Shown here: in pieces, positions 1 to 11,924 of the stretch | Layout of the letters: each line of letters opens with the position of its first letter | How positions within the stretch are numbered: the first letter of the stretch is position 1 | From: Dendrobium chrysotoxum | Lineage: Eukaryota > Streptophyta > Magnoliopsida > Asparagales > Orchidaceae | Assembly: GCA_019925795.1 (NCBI GenBank) | Contig: CM034314.1 | Coordinates: 80,224,780-80,288,779, forward strand | DNA length: 64,000 nt | Direction: 5' to 3' | Notes under the pieces: generated by a model | Seen by the model: the letters and a program-made list of their open reading frames with translations, nothing else | Database searches by the model: none | Told to the model about the DNA's origin: nothing | Position numbers and translations under genes: made by a program

Positions 1-2115
1 AGCCTTAATATTTTCCTTCATCATCCATCTTTGTAGGTTGACTCTCACCTTCCTCATGTCATCTCCGTAGTACCAATTTGACAATAAGCTTTTATAAAAG
101 CAACCACCATGGTAGCTACCCAGTACCATCCAATAAGTTGAAATAAAATTCATTGGATAGTATTTGAAATTATATTGTTTAAGAAGTTAATAACATTATA
201 AAACTATGGCCATTCTATCATTACAATTCAAATATTAAATAAGGTAACGAGCCCCTTAGTAAATGTTTTCTTGTATTATTGAAGGAGGCTAGGTTGTTTA
301 TATTCTAGGAAGGGCATTTTCTCATCATCATGAAAATAGCAAGCCAGCATAAGAAAAAAATGCTAAAAATAGGTGTCAAATAAATAATCTTGAAGAGACA
401 GTATCCCATCATCTTGTGTTGGATGTGATTTCAACAGTTTAAACACTAATAAATTTTAATTTTTTATTCTATTATTATGCAATGGAGAATGTGGAGTGTA
501 TGTGATCCAGCACATTTTGTACTTCATTTCAAAGAAGCCTACACTTGAAGTTACAAACAATTGAATGCAATTCTTCAAAGACAAACTATGTATAGATTTT
601 TTTCTTCAATTAGTTCAATCCCTAGGAAGACTGAACGTTATTATTGTTAATGTAATTGAATTCTTTGATTGTAAGTGCATACTCTATTATTGTTAATCTA
701 ATTGAACTATTCGACTATAAATCTATTTCATTAAATAATACATTATGTTATTTATTTTAAGAATATATTTTATTACTGTCATGGTAATTGTTTAGTGGGA
801 CAAAGGCTTGATGTTGTTGTTGTTGTTGTATGGTAATTGTATGCATTAATTGTATGAAGAATTATAATAAAGTTTAAACTATGTTCGAAACTGGTTTGAA
901 CATAGCTCTATAACTTTTGTGATAACTTTCGATTACACATGAGCAAAAAATAAGAGTTGAACTAGGTTGGAACATGGTTTGAACATTATTATGCATTCCT
1001 GTTTCGAACATGATTCAAAATTTGTTCAAACATGATTCGAACATTACTTAAATTATGTTCAATCAAGGTTCGAGAACCATGCCATCACTTGTAGAGAATA
1101 ATATACCATAAATTGAGTTCAAACAATATTAGAATATTGTTCAAACCTCCTACAACAAGCATGCAATAGTTTACAAAATAACATAAAGAATTACATACCA
1201 AATAGTAATAAAGCTTCGTAGAATAACAAAACCTGTGAAGCTATACAAAGTTAACATATTCAATATTAGTCAAAATGTAACTTTTCATATCATCTTTATT
1301 CTCAAATATTTGTCCAATTTATATATATCCATATGAGAAAAGAGTCAAATATGAGGTCATTGTATCAACAACCATTAAATTTAAGATACTTTCAAGCACT
1401 GAACCTTATATGATAGAAGTTATTCATGTGTTCTTCGTGTCATTGACTATCGTTGCCCTTTTCAAAGTACATGAAGAACCAAAAGATTTCACTTAATTAC
1501 AAGTATTAGTTGCATCACATGAAATTTGTAATCCCTAATGCATGTTTTAATAATGAAGCATTCATGAAGCCATCATCACTTATATCATGTTCGCTTTCAA
1601 CATCATCATCATCTGCTCTTAAATCATCTTTTGCATCATTAGTAGGTGTTGGACTTAATTTTGCGGTCCTCAATTACTATCACTTACTCTATTCGTGTAC
1701 AAATACTTATGCTTAGCTACAATCCATAGTTGAAATCTTTTTTGCAATGATAGACACATAAATGGAAGAATTATGTTGCATGGACATAAAAATCTCATTG
1801 AAGACAAATTCAAGGTCATATTTTGTAACTATTTCTATTTGAGTAATTGATATCATGGATTATAGCACACCAAAATGATGTTTTACCTCATATTTTAAAT
1901 TAAATTAGTTCCTATCCATCTTTATAACTATGTAGAAGACCATGAGATCATTGAGAGTAATACTTTATGAAAACATCAGTCCTTTGCTCTGTTTTTCACT
2001 AAACATCCAACAAATTTAGTTGTCAACTTACCATTCTCCATTACTCAGCAGAAAAATACTGATGCTTGATTCATCTAAAAAAAAATGTGCTAAATAAAAT
2101 CACAAGTATGGTTCG
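1..2115. other. DnaJ intron 5, AT-rich; GTTCGAAC-word region
   Basis: Apart from the LINE tail at 781-840, no gene is seen. Bases 880-1,150 hold many degenerate copies of words such as TTCGAACATG and GTTCAAAC, which recur at 2,270-2,470 and are nearly self-complementary. No next DnaJ exon was recognised. Confidence 0.6.
781..840 (+). mobile_element. Tiny 5'-truncated RTE LINE tail with target-site duplication
   Basis: Bases 792-829 read GTGGGACAAAGGCTTGATG followed by (TTG)n, the reverse complement of the 3' end of the RTE copies at 3.5 and 20.4 kb. The insert is bounded by an exact 11-base duplication, ATGGTAATTGT, at 781-791 and 830-840. At under 40 bases, this is a severely 5'-truncated LINE insertion. 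Confidence 0.8.
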
Positions 2116-2280
2116 AATGAGATTTGAACTATTTTTTTTTTTTGGGACATTTAGGCCAATTAAGACAAGCTCACACACACACAACGCATACACAAAGACT
2201 CGAACCCAAGACCTCTTAGTTGGAAGCCTAAGCTCTCAACCAACAAGCCAAGGTGAGCTGTGTAAATGAGATTTGAACTA
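2116..2280 (-). mobile_element. tRNA-derived SINE with 16-bp target-site duplication
   Basis: Read on the minus strand, the 133-base body (2,132-2,264) starts near GCTCACCTTGGCTTGTTGG, with a degenerate A box (GGCTTGTTGGTTGAGAGC), a B box (GGGTTCGAGTC, 2,197-2,207) and a 3' tail of 12 A (T at 2,132-2,143). An exact 16-base duplication, AATGAGATTTGAACTA, flanks it at 2,116-2,131 and 2,265-2,280. Pol III boxes, poly(A) tail and duplication together define a SINE. A second copy is at 56.7 kb. It interrupts the GTTCGAAC-word region. Confidence 0.88.
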
Positions 2281-3532
2281 AAGTTCGAACAAAGACTGAA
2301 CATTCTTCAACATGTTTGCAAGGCTATTCAAATCTAAATTGGACAAGGTTTGCCCAACAATCAAAAAGAGGTTCAAACAAGATTTAAAAATGGCTCAAAT
2401 TAAATTTGAACCTGCTAGACCATATTCGAATCTAGTTTGAAGCTAGCTCGAACAAAGTTATAACATTTTTTAACTACTGATCAAAATTGTTTTTAACATA
2501 TTTTTTCGGTCCTCTATCTGATTCTGTGTTCAACTTCTATCAAAATGAACTAAATTTTCAAAATATTCTCTTCATCATAAACCATACGAATCATAAAAAT
2601 CATTAAAGATTTACTTTAATTACATACTCAACATTATTTAAACATTAAAAATACTAATCATAGTTGTCAACTTCCTTCGATTCAACAACACCATCGTGAT
2701 CTTCTTAACCTATTCTAAGAAGAAACTCATAAAAGAACGAAGAAATCAGCAATGGTTACACAATACTAAGGAGGTTTATGAAGGAGCTAGGAATGATATT
2801 TTATTGTGTTCGAGCGAAATATAGTTTTATAAGCATATAAATATTTTCAGGGTATTTTCATCCAAAAAAGACTTCGGGGATATTTGGTTAAATAAAAATA
2901 CAGAGAGGATATCAGACCAAATCTGCCCATTTACATAAAGTCTAATTTCCCTTAGATGACCTGATATAGTTAATTAAAAATAAATCTAATTGAACCAATT
3001 ATTAATTATAATTAAATGTTAGAAAACTAAATAGATGCTTTAATATTCTATCAGAATATAATGAATACAAAACCAAAGAACTCAATAAGAAAAAGCTCCT
3101 AAGAGTATAACTCTAGCTTTGGAGTCATAGGTTCGTGCAACAACAATATAACCTTAAGAAATGCAAGTGTAGTTGAGAATACAGAGGCAGAATTTAGAAA
3201 GAGTAGAGGGGTGGGCACGTAATCAAAAGTGGAAATATTGTTGTTATTTTTATTGTATGAAAATATTTTAAGGACCTAATGCATAATAATAACATTTTAA
3301 GGGTTGTAGGTTCAATCAATAGAAATGATCTAAACAAAATCTCACAAGCGCCCAAAACACATGGATCAAAATGCAATTTTCAAGGTGAGATAATATATTT
3401 GTTAACCTTAATATGGATCCATTATATTATTGATTATATTTTTTTTAATCTCTTCAGAAATGAGTTTAAGTCATCAATGCCAACCTTAACCTGAATGTTG
3501 AAATGCATCTAACAAGGAGGCCATGGAACTCT
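2281..3532. other. DnaJ intron 5, no recognised feature
   Basis: AT-rich sequence with the remainder of the GTTCGAAC/GTTCAAAC word cluster up to about 2,470. Otherwise I see nothing; short open frames here lack any recognisable motif. Confidence 0.5.
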
Positions 3533-4708
3533 TCAACAACAACAACAACATCAAACCTTTATCCCACTATGTAGGGTCGGCTACATGAATCATTTTTCTC
3601 TATTGTACCCTATTAAGAGTTAAATTCTCATTTAAATCTAATAAAGAAAAGGTCATTTCTAATATTTTCTAACCAAGTCTTTTTAGGTCTACCTCTACCT
3701 TTCTTAACATAAGTTAAATCTAATACATCTACTTTCTTAACTGGGTCATCGAAAGGCCGTCATTTTATGTGACCAAATCATCTAAGGCGACTCTCTCTAA
3801 TGTTATCTTCCATTAGAGCTACTCCAACCTTTTCACGTATATTCTCATTTCGTATCCTGTCTCTAAGAGTAAAGCAACTCATCCACCTGAGCATCTTCAT
3901 TCTGCAACACTTAACTTAATATTATGCTTATCTTTTAATGGCCAACATTCTGCACCATAAAGCATTGCAGGTCTAACCACAATCTTATAGATTTTTTCCA
4001 TAAGTTTAAGGGGGAATTTTCTATCACACAACAAGCCTGATGCATCCCTCCACTTCAACCATCCAACTTGAATTCAACTAATAATATCCCCATCTATTTC
4101 ACCATCACTCTTAACAATAGACCCAAGATATCGAAAACATGTACTCTTATTAATGACTTGATCACCCAAAGTCACAATCCCCCCACTAGATATATTATTA
4201 CTAAAATTACACTCCATATATTCAGTTTTAGATCTACTCAAACGAAAGCCTTTAGACTCTAAGGTTGAATTCCATAATTCAAGTATACCTTCAACTCCCT
4301 CTCTAATCTTATAAACAAGAAGAATATCAACAGCAAAAAGCAGGGTATAACTCTTGCAAATGTCTAGTGAGAACATCCATGACTAAAGCAAAAAGATATG
4401 GGCTTAAGGTTGATCCTTGATGTAGTCCAACTAAAATACAAAAATACTTGGCCAAACCACCTTGTGTTTGAACACAAGTAATAGCTTCTGCATACATATC
4501 TTTAATAATTTGAATATAAGTATTATTAACTCTTTTCTTTTCTAGAACTCTTCATAACACTTCTCTTGAAACTTTATTATATGCTTTCTCTAAATCAATA
4601 AATATCATATGTAGATCCTCCTTATTCTCTCTATACTTTTCCATCAAACCTCTCAATAAATGTATAACTTCTATAATAGACCTACCCGACATGAATCCAA
4701 ATTGATTT
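3533..4708 (-). mobile_element. RTE-type LINE, 5'-truncated, reverse transcriptase part, decayed
   Basis: Read on the minus strand from 4,708, stop-interrupted reading gives NQFGFMSGRSIIEVIHLLRG, FIDLEKAYNKV and GLHQGSTLSPYLFALVMD, then GFRLSRSKTEYMEC and FRYLGS. These are motifs of plant RTE-clade reverse transcriptases and their C-terminus. The second catalytic motif, normally FADD, reads FAVD, so a catalytic Asp is lost. The 3' end carries a (TTG)n tail (AAC repeats at 3,533-3,550 on the plus strand). A continuous 100-codon frame survives at 4,074-4,376. The element is dead. No clean target-site duplication was found. Confidence 0.85.
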
Positions 4709-4795
4709 AACTTAAATATACTGTTTACTACAAATAATAAAATTCACAGTGGTTTGTGGCCCTCTTTTTTTAACTTAAATATACTATTTACTACA
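4707..4795. repeat. 25-base direct repeat around a 36-base spacer
   Basis: TTAACTTAAATATACTGTTT plus ACTACA at about 4,707-4,733 recurs with one change (A for G) at 4,769-4,795. The spacer ends in a T run. It lies exactly at the truncated 5' border of the RTE LINE and the start of the next repeat. Confidence 0.6.
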
Positions 4796-6400
4796 GGAAG
4801 TATTGATGAGTACATCGACAGACGTTTTCGACAGGTTTATCGGCGTAGGAATCGTAGATTGACGACTACGATTCACAGTCTTTATTTTTGATGCATTTAT
4901 GTATTATGTTATGTTTGTTTGCTAGTTCCGTTTGTACCCTTTTATTTGAGTCTATTGGAGTTGTAGCCCAAGGGATATTTGAGTCTTTTCTTTATTTTAT
5001 TTCAAGCCTATATATTGAGGCCTTATCTATTGTAATGGGATGATGATTTGAATGAAAATTCCACTTTGCTTGCTTGATCTCTTTGTGAGTTCTTGAGGAG
5101 GAAGAACCCTAAGTGAGGGTAAGAGTAATACCCGTCAACCTTTGGAGGATTCCGAGGTTCGCGGCTTTTCTTCTCTTTTTTTTCTTATACCTCAAGCATC
5201 ACCACCTTCTCAATCACCCGCCGTCCTCTCCACCCGCTAGCTTCCCTCTTCACCTCCCTAAACCGCCCCACCCTCAATCCCGCCGGCCTCCCTTGGCTAC
5301 CCCAACCGCCAACCACCACCCACTCAGCCACCGGCCTCCTCCCCTCTACCCATCCCTCTCCACTAACCTACCCGCCGTCCCCCATCCTTGCTCCCAATTT
5401 TGAAATTCAAATTTCCAATGCAATTATCCACTTTCATAAATTAGGTTTCAATTAATTAGGAGAGTTTCCTATTGAGAATTCAATTAAAAATTTGAACTCA
5501 AATACTTTCCTAATCTCAAAATCTAAGTTTGGAAACTTCCCTAATTGAATCAAATCTGAAATTAAATTCAGATTTGATTTCAATTTCTATTAAATCCTTG
5601 GGGCCCACTTAATTAAAACAAAATCCCCCTCTCTCCTCTCTATATGGCCGACCCCCCATTAACCCCCCTCCTCTCTCCAATTTAAATCCTTAAACTCCAA
5701 TTAAATCCTCCCTAATTTCTTCCTAAGCTGCCGGCCCCATGCTCCATTAGGAATAATTGAAATTCAAATTATTCCCTCCAATTTTCTTTAGAAAAATTCT
5801 GAAGCTAATTTCAGATTCTTCCTATAGCCTCTCCCCACCATCAAACCCTAATCCCATCCACCCCGTTCTCTCTCTATTCCCCTCCACCCACCGCCCTCTA
5901 CCTCCTTCCAACCGTCGGCCTCACCAAGGAGCACCACAAGGAGATCCCCAATCTCATGGATGGCGGACCCTGAAGTTGACCACGGCTTCGCTTATGACGA
6001 GTATGGACAAATAGACATTCTACAATCACCGTTCTTTGATCCAGGATTTGGTTTCGACTTCACCGTGGAAGAATACGTCGAGCGCATTCTCTACACATTG
6101 GTGGACGTTATCGAAGAACAACTATCATCTGAACCTTGGCAAATCACCGGACGATACACTCCTCCTCCACCGCCGACCATCTTCTCTTTGATCAAGGCCA
6201 TTGGTGTTGCGACCATCTTAGTGGCATCGTTCAGTGTTCTGAAAGCCTCTCTCCGTTAAACCTTTGCATTGAGTGTCTTCGGCTCCATCTTCCTAGTGGT
6301 AATCTCTTTCCTCGTATGGCTCGTCTTTCTCCGCTAAAGTATAAGAGTGAAAGAGTGAGAAGGTGCTCAAGGTGAATTTCTCATTATTAAGTGTTGGATT
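4796..6400 (+). mobile_element. Unclassified LTR-type repeat, plus-strand copy
   Basis: The segment begins with TTGATGAGTACATC and an Arg-rich reading (RRFRQVYRRRNRR). It then has a leader-like stretch ending CCTAAGTGAGGGTAAGAG, an unusually C-rich block (5,190-5,400, 5,590-5,960), a motif TGAAATTAAATTCAGATTTG (5,556-5,577) and a 99-codon frame. The same modules occur in the same order, inverted, at 35,030-36,705, so this is a dispersed element rather than unique intron. The layout suggests retroelement leader or LTR sequence, but ends, target duplications and reverse transcriptase were not found. Confidence 0.5.
5960..6259 (+). CDS. 99-codon ORF inside the repeat, acidic N-terminus and C-terminal hydrophobic segment
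   Basis: I do not recognise this protein. It starts MADPEVDHGFAYDEYGQID, is acidic and aromatic over residues 1-60, has a Pro run (residues 67-72) and then a hydrophobic stretch, about residues 73-93, that could span a membrane (IFSLIKAIGVATILVASFS). Codon and base composition are more gene-like than the flanking intron, and the frame is intact. It sits in a repeat that is also present, inverted, at 35-36.7 kb, where the corresponding place holds a different Ser/Cys-rich frame. It could be a captured exon, an element-encoded small protein, or chance. Confidence 0.3.
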   Translation: MADPEVDHGFAYDEYGQIDILQSPFFDPGFGFDFTVEEYVERILYTLVDVIEEQLSSEPWQITGRYTPPPPPTIFSLIKAIGVATILVASFSVLKASLR

Positions 6401-6900
6401 TTGTTATGAGCACATAACATTTACTATTGGCTTTGGATTTTTGATTGAATTGTTTGGTTAATCTCAAGAGCACTTCTTTGCCTAAGCAAATTAAATATTT
6501 TGAATTCCGAAATCTATCTTTATTGCAAGCAATAATTTTATATTGACACGTTTTAATCAATTACTCATTTTAATTTCTCAAGTAACTCCTATAAGATTCA
6601 CATCAAGTATGCTTCATAAAAAGCAGGCCATACTAGATCATGCTGTCTACAAATATTCAATCACTAACTCAAATCGTCTTCTCAATTATCTTTAGTCATG
6701 TCTATATCTAAGACAAATTCATTAGGTCAAACATGATTGGCTCAAGAAAGACAGCAACACTTTCACAAAAAAAAAAGAAAAGAAAGAAAGACATAGCAAC
6801 TTCGGATAATTAGAAAATACAACACTTTTTAAGGATGGGGAAAGCTAAGTTATTGTCAGTTAAGCAACAAAAAACTGCACAAAACTCAAATTTTACTAAC
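6401..6900. other. DnaJ intron 5, donor-proximal part
   Basis: AT-rich with an A/G run at 6,768-6,790. The splice donor of exon 5 is at its right edge. Nothing else is seen. Confidence 0.5.
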
Positions 6901-6943
6901 TTGTTCACATCAGGATGATAATTCCTGGCTAACTTCCGATATG
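6901..6943 (-). CDS. DJA6: DnaJ gene exon 5: J-domain helix II and HPD motif
   Basis: The 43-base exon lies between acceptor GGTGTGCAG|CATATC and donor AACAA|GTTAGT. Joined to exon 4 it completes Ala and reads AYRKLARNYHPDVN, then two bases (AA) of a Lys codon. It contains the invariant His-Pro-Asp of J domains (residues 119-121 of the deduced protein), which triggers Hsp70 ATP hydrolysis. It is separated from exon 4 by about 14.8 kb of transposon-filled intron, so a gene finder with an intron-length cap would miss it. The expected continuation (DPGAEEKFKEIS-like) was not found to the left in this window. Confidence 0.9.
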
Positions 6944-9869
6944 CTGCACACCAAAAAAAAAAAAGTTAATAGTGAGATTGGGATACAAGTATGATGGTTA
7001 ATAGCAGTATAAGCAACAATCAAAAACAGATAATATTAAAACCAGTCATGACTCATTTTAAAACAAAAGGATCTTGTAAGCCTCTTAGCAGGGCCAGGAG
7101 CATATAAAATGGGAGAACGTAAAATTTGCATCAATATTACAATTAATTTGTTAATAATGAAATCCATAAAAGAAACTTGAATTTCAAACTTAAACCATCA
7201 CCACTAATATAGTTTTTGTTAAGAAGGTTGTTCATCTATTAGTCATTTCATGTTTGTGCGGCTTGCAAGTTTTAAATTTTTTTAATCATCTCATCATATA
7301 AAAGTAGGTTATAAATCATTATTAATATCCATTAAAATGCATATGATTATTCTAGTAATTTCATTATCTTTTACATATCATTTGCATGATTTGCATAATT
7401 TATTTAATTTGCATGAAAAGATTTGCAGAAAATTAATAAGTTATTTGCATAATCTATTTAATTTGCATGAAAAGATTTGCAGAAAATTAATTATTTATTA
7501 TGAAAATTATAAATCTGTTACTGATGTGAGCAGGAGCCATGTGGAATTCAAATTAAATGATAATATAATGGTGTCTAAATCTTGAAAGACTTCTTACGAA
7601 AACCTTAACTATAAGAAAGATAAGACTATACAAGAACATACAACACATTGAGATAAACACTTACGGAATAAAATTTTGAGAAGTTGTGGTAGGTACCAAT
7701 TTTCAATATATCTAAATGGCTTAATTTAATTAACCTTTTTTCAATACTGTGGATTTCTCTATATTTTCATTATTTCCCAGTGATTCACATCCAGCATCTT
7801 ACAAGACAGAACTATTTTATCATATTCTAAAAGTTATCTTATATGCAGAGTTTTATCCATCATTGATTGTACATATCATAGCTTTTTGGTATTAAAAATT
7901 TTATTTGTGATGATTCATGGGTTACTTGTATGAAGCACAATAAAGCTACCAATATTTGCATGCTAAATATCAATTACTTAATTCATCAAAATTACAATTT
8001 TCAAGTTGATAAAATGATGCAAATTGGAAAATGCAGTCCCATAACATTTCTACAAGTCATTGATTGCTACTATCTCGGAACCTTAGAAGGAAATCAGTAA
8101 TTGATAGCCCTGGAATCTCAAAAGGAAGTCATTGTTTGCAATAGTCACGAAGCCACAAAAGAGATCGATAATTGATACGGTCCCATGAGCCTTACAAGCA
8201 AGGCTTGCATAAATGAATTGTGTCCTCTTTAGTTTTCCTTCCGAGGATAAATATAGTCAACTAAAATTGAAAAATAAGAGTTTATTCCTACTATTTTATG
8301 CTTGCAGACTTGGAACTCATAGTTTTTTATTAAATCTAAGAGGATTCATGGAATTTCTTATGTTAATATTTCGTTGGCTATATATAAAGATCCTTTGAGG
8401 CATGTAAAAATCAGTGAGCATTGAGTAGGGGATAAAATCCTAGTTGACCTCAATTCTTGAATACATGTTATTGAATATGTATGTTCTTCTAACACTCTGC
8501 AGATCTTGGTTGTTACTTTTAATAGAAAGTCTAATTATACCGACATGAGGCCTAAAGCCTTTTGGGTGAGATTTCTACCATGATTCTTGCATTATTTTAT
8601 TCAGTAGTTAATGTGTGTGCATGATTAAAGTTTATGAAGCATTCTACATCTTGGATTACTTCTAGTGGCGTGAATCTTGATCATTGTTAAAATTTTATAA
8701 TTATTCATTATTATTCTTGGAAGATTTCAAATTTTTTGCAACTATTATATGATCAATTAGAAAGAAGTGAGTGTTTTAATTATACATGTCATCTTAGATT
8801 ACATGAATCAACCTTATACCATTAAGCATCTCCTATATAAGTTGATAAAGTGATATAGGTAGAAGAAAAAGTATATAAAGAGGGATAGAGATGGTGGGAA
8901 TAGCAAAGAGAGAGGGAGATAGAAAAGGAAAGCAACAAAAAAATGTGTATATAGGGAAATGAAATATATATATATATATATATAAAGAAGTACGGTTAAG
9001 AGTTAAATCAAAGAAATCATAAAAGAAAAGTAGGAAACTTGAAATTTGAGACTATGTTCCACCATAACTAAACAGTTTCCCTCTCACACCCTTTTTCTTC
9101 AAAAATAAAAACCTTTAGAGCGAAATCTGAAATAATTACAAGTCGTTGAACATACATAAAGATGCAAATAAATGCAAAGCAAAGAATTTGTGATCCACAA
9201 AGCACAGAGCATGTAACAATGTTTAAGAGATAACAACGGAAATTGATAAAGGGTAAGAACAAAAGAATAAACTCTAAAATTGATTTTTTATTAAACTTTT
9301 GTATAATGGAATACGATTATCCCAGTTTCTATTCCAAATGTGTCTATGTTGTGCTTGAGAAGAAATCGCAATGTTGAATGATGAGTCATTGGAGTGTGAA
9401 GAGTGACAAAGGCACATCAAATAAATAAATAAAATTTAACATGACAAATGGGAATAGCCAAGTGCTCGTAAAGTTTGTTTCAAACATGAAGAGTCTAAAA
9501 GTCAATGTTTCAAAATTCAGAAAGAGAAGTCAGGGTTAAAATAATATGATGGGTATAGAATTATGACCGCTAAATTTTTCTTAAGTTTGTCATAATAAAT
9601 GATCTGAATAACAAGTGAAGTTTATCGAGAAGAAAGCCTATGAATCACAATCAACTTTCCAAAAGAAAAGTAGTGCCTAATACAGTTGATGCCCACGATA
9701 TCTTCATCGTTCAACAAGTGTAAGCTAGACAGTTTCCTTGTTAACAAGAGTTTTGCAATGGTGCCCATGTAGGATCAGAATATCATATTTCAATCGGGCT
9801 AAAAAAGCTCGAGGAAAATACATCATCTGGGAGGTTTTGATGCCAAGAAGAAAACACAAGTACTAATAA
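6944..9869. other. DnaJ intron 4, left part, no gene seen
   Basis: AT-rich intron sequence with a two-copy 54-base tandem repeat (7,391-7,498) and a (TA)n run (8,967-8,984). The remaining sequence shows no recognisable element. Confidence 0.5.
7391..7498. repeat. 54-bp tandem duplication
   Basis: Two adjacent copies beginning TTGCATAATTTATTTAATTT and TTGCATAATCTATTTAATTT, period 54 bases (18 codons), nearly identical. The duplication stays open in one frame, giving a repeated HNLFNLHEKICRKLI peptide, but nothing suggests that it is expressed. Confidence 0.85.
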
Positions 9870-9937
9870 TGTTGGAAATATAACCCTATGCTAATTTGAA
9901 AATTCCTCCAAATTTGGCTGCCATTTTTGTCAACACG

Positions 9938-11924
9938 TGTAATATCCGGAATAGGTGGGTCATAGAGACAAAGAAGATGAAGCGGAAGGAACAAGTTTTC
10001 GTTATATGAAGCCACGGATGAAACGGACAAAACAGTGATGGCCGAATCAACGAATGTCTAAGTCACAAACGAAACGGAAGCTTTCAAAAGGAGGTTACTC
10101 GGTTAAGAGTTGCGTCTGACACGTGTGCCGCGGAAATCAAAGGGAGACGAAACGCACGAGAAGATTAAGCGTCCGTCGATGAAGTGGAAGAGGTGCTTGC
10201 ATTACTTATAAATTCGAGAGAGAAGGGGACGAGGGGGGCGGGACCTGCGAGCAAGCTACCGCAGGAGAAAACGCGTGCATGTTGGTTAGTGCTTGAGATT
10301 GGCAACAGCTAGGAAGATAGGTAAAGTATTTTTTTTATTTATTTAGACTATGTTTAACTAATATGTTGATTAAATTTTAAAATAGACTTAAGATCTTATC
10401 TAATGCCTTATTAGTATTTATTAAATTATTAATTTATGATTTTTTTCTACAAATGAAAATAGTAAATACTATTGAGGAAGTTTAATCTAAAATTTTACTT
10501 TGAAAGTAATTTAGTTGAAAAATGTATTTGTTAATTATAATATATATGTATATATTTTTTTAGAATATGCATACACATGTAAAGAGACTATATATTATAT
10601 ATGAGATTTTAAACTAGATAAGGAATACATTAAGTTTATATTATGTTAAATCATTAATTAGATTTAGAAAACCAATGAATTTATGAGCTAAGGATAATTT
10701 GTATAGAAAAATAAGAGTATATTTTATTAAATATAAAAAATTTATTTTAGAAATTAACACTAATTAAAAGAACGATTTTTGTTTAGAGCAAGGAAAATAA
10801 ATTTTATCATCAATTGATAAAATAAACTTTTAGAAATCAATTAAATAAGAGAGCAATTAGGTGCTTAAACAAGTTAATTAGAGAGAGAGTCAGAGCCCAT
10901 ATATTTTAAAACTTATTCTTAATTAGTGAATTATTCTATTATTATGTTAAGAAATAAAATATAAGAAAATTTAAATATTGTGAATTTGCGAGCAATCCCT
11001 AAATTATATAATAGTACATTTTGTATAGGTGTTAAATTTATCGACGTCGAAGTAAGGAGTAAAAGTAAAGCAGCGCAATACCTAAGTTCAAAGTGAATAC
11101 TCATGTCCTAATTTAATTAATAATATTTACTTCTCCTACACATGATGCATCAAGTACTGTTATTATTTAATTCTTATTATTAATGTTATATGATTTTTCT
11201 TATTTAAAGATAATTGATCATGTTGAACTGGAAGACTTAAATTTTATATCATAGAGATGTCTCTATCCTATGCCATAATGTTTATTATATAAATCAATAT
11301 GAAATGATATGGAGAATGTAAATGATATGATTTATATAGAATAATTATATGTGCATATTGAATGATGGAGCACACCCACTTATGGTATTAGCTGGGGATG
11401 TAATGTACCTGTGCACATAAATGAAAAAAGTTATGAAAAAAATAAAAGGAAATGAAAAATAAGTATCTTCATTAGTACTATTTTAAATGATATCTCCTGT
11501 GACAGTTGTATTATTTATGAGAAAAGATAAATATATGAAATATGCATAACATTGATGAACATCTTTAAAATGTTTAATTAGAATTATCTTATGTTTTGAA
11601 ATAAGCATGCACATTATTTTCAATACCTTGTGTTACTGTAATTTAGAAGTATGATATACTCACTGAGTTTTTTTATGACTCACTCCTATATTTATAAATG
11701 AATACAGGTATTATTCAGAAGTTTAAAATGAGTAGAAGATAAGAGAATGTGTATCGTAGGCGCGACGCTCCAAGAGAAATATATTTATATTTTTTATTTA
11801 GAATTTTGAGGTTTTAGTGGCTCTTTCAGTTATTAGAGATAGTTATAGCAATTGAAAATTTAATCAACCGTCCGACCGTTTGTTCCTGTCTCGCTAATTC
11901 GAACCTCCGAGTCGTGTCTTGACA
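9938..11924 (+). mobile_element. Nested LTR (probably solo, Ty3-gypsy type) within the copia 5' LTR
   Basis: Starts TGTAATATCCGGAATAGGTG and ends near GAGTCGTGTCTTGACA, both typical of plant gypsy (Del/Tekay-like) LTR ends. It contains a plausible promoter (ACTTATAAATTCGAGAG, about 10,204) after a GC-richer U3 of 270 bases. A downstream segment, TATACTCACTGAGTTTTTTT ATGACTCAC near 11,655, also looks LTR-like. No internal domain is seen, so it is probably a solo LTR of about 1,987 bases. A clear target-site duplication was not found. Confidence 0.6.
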
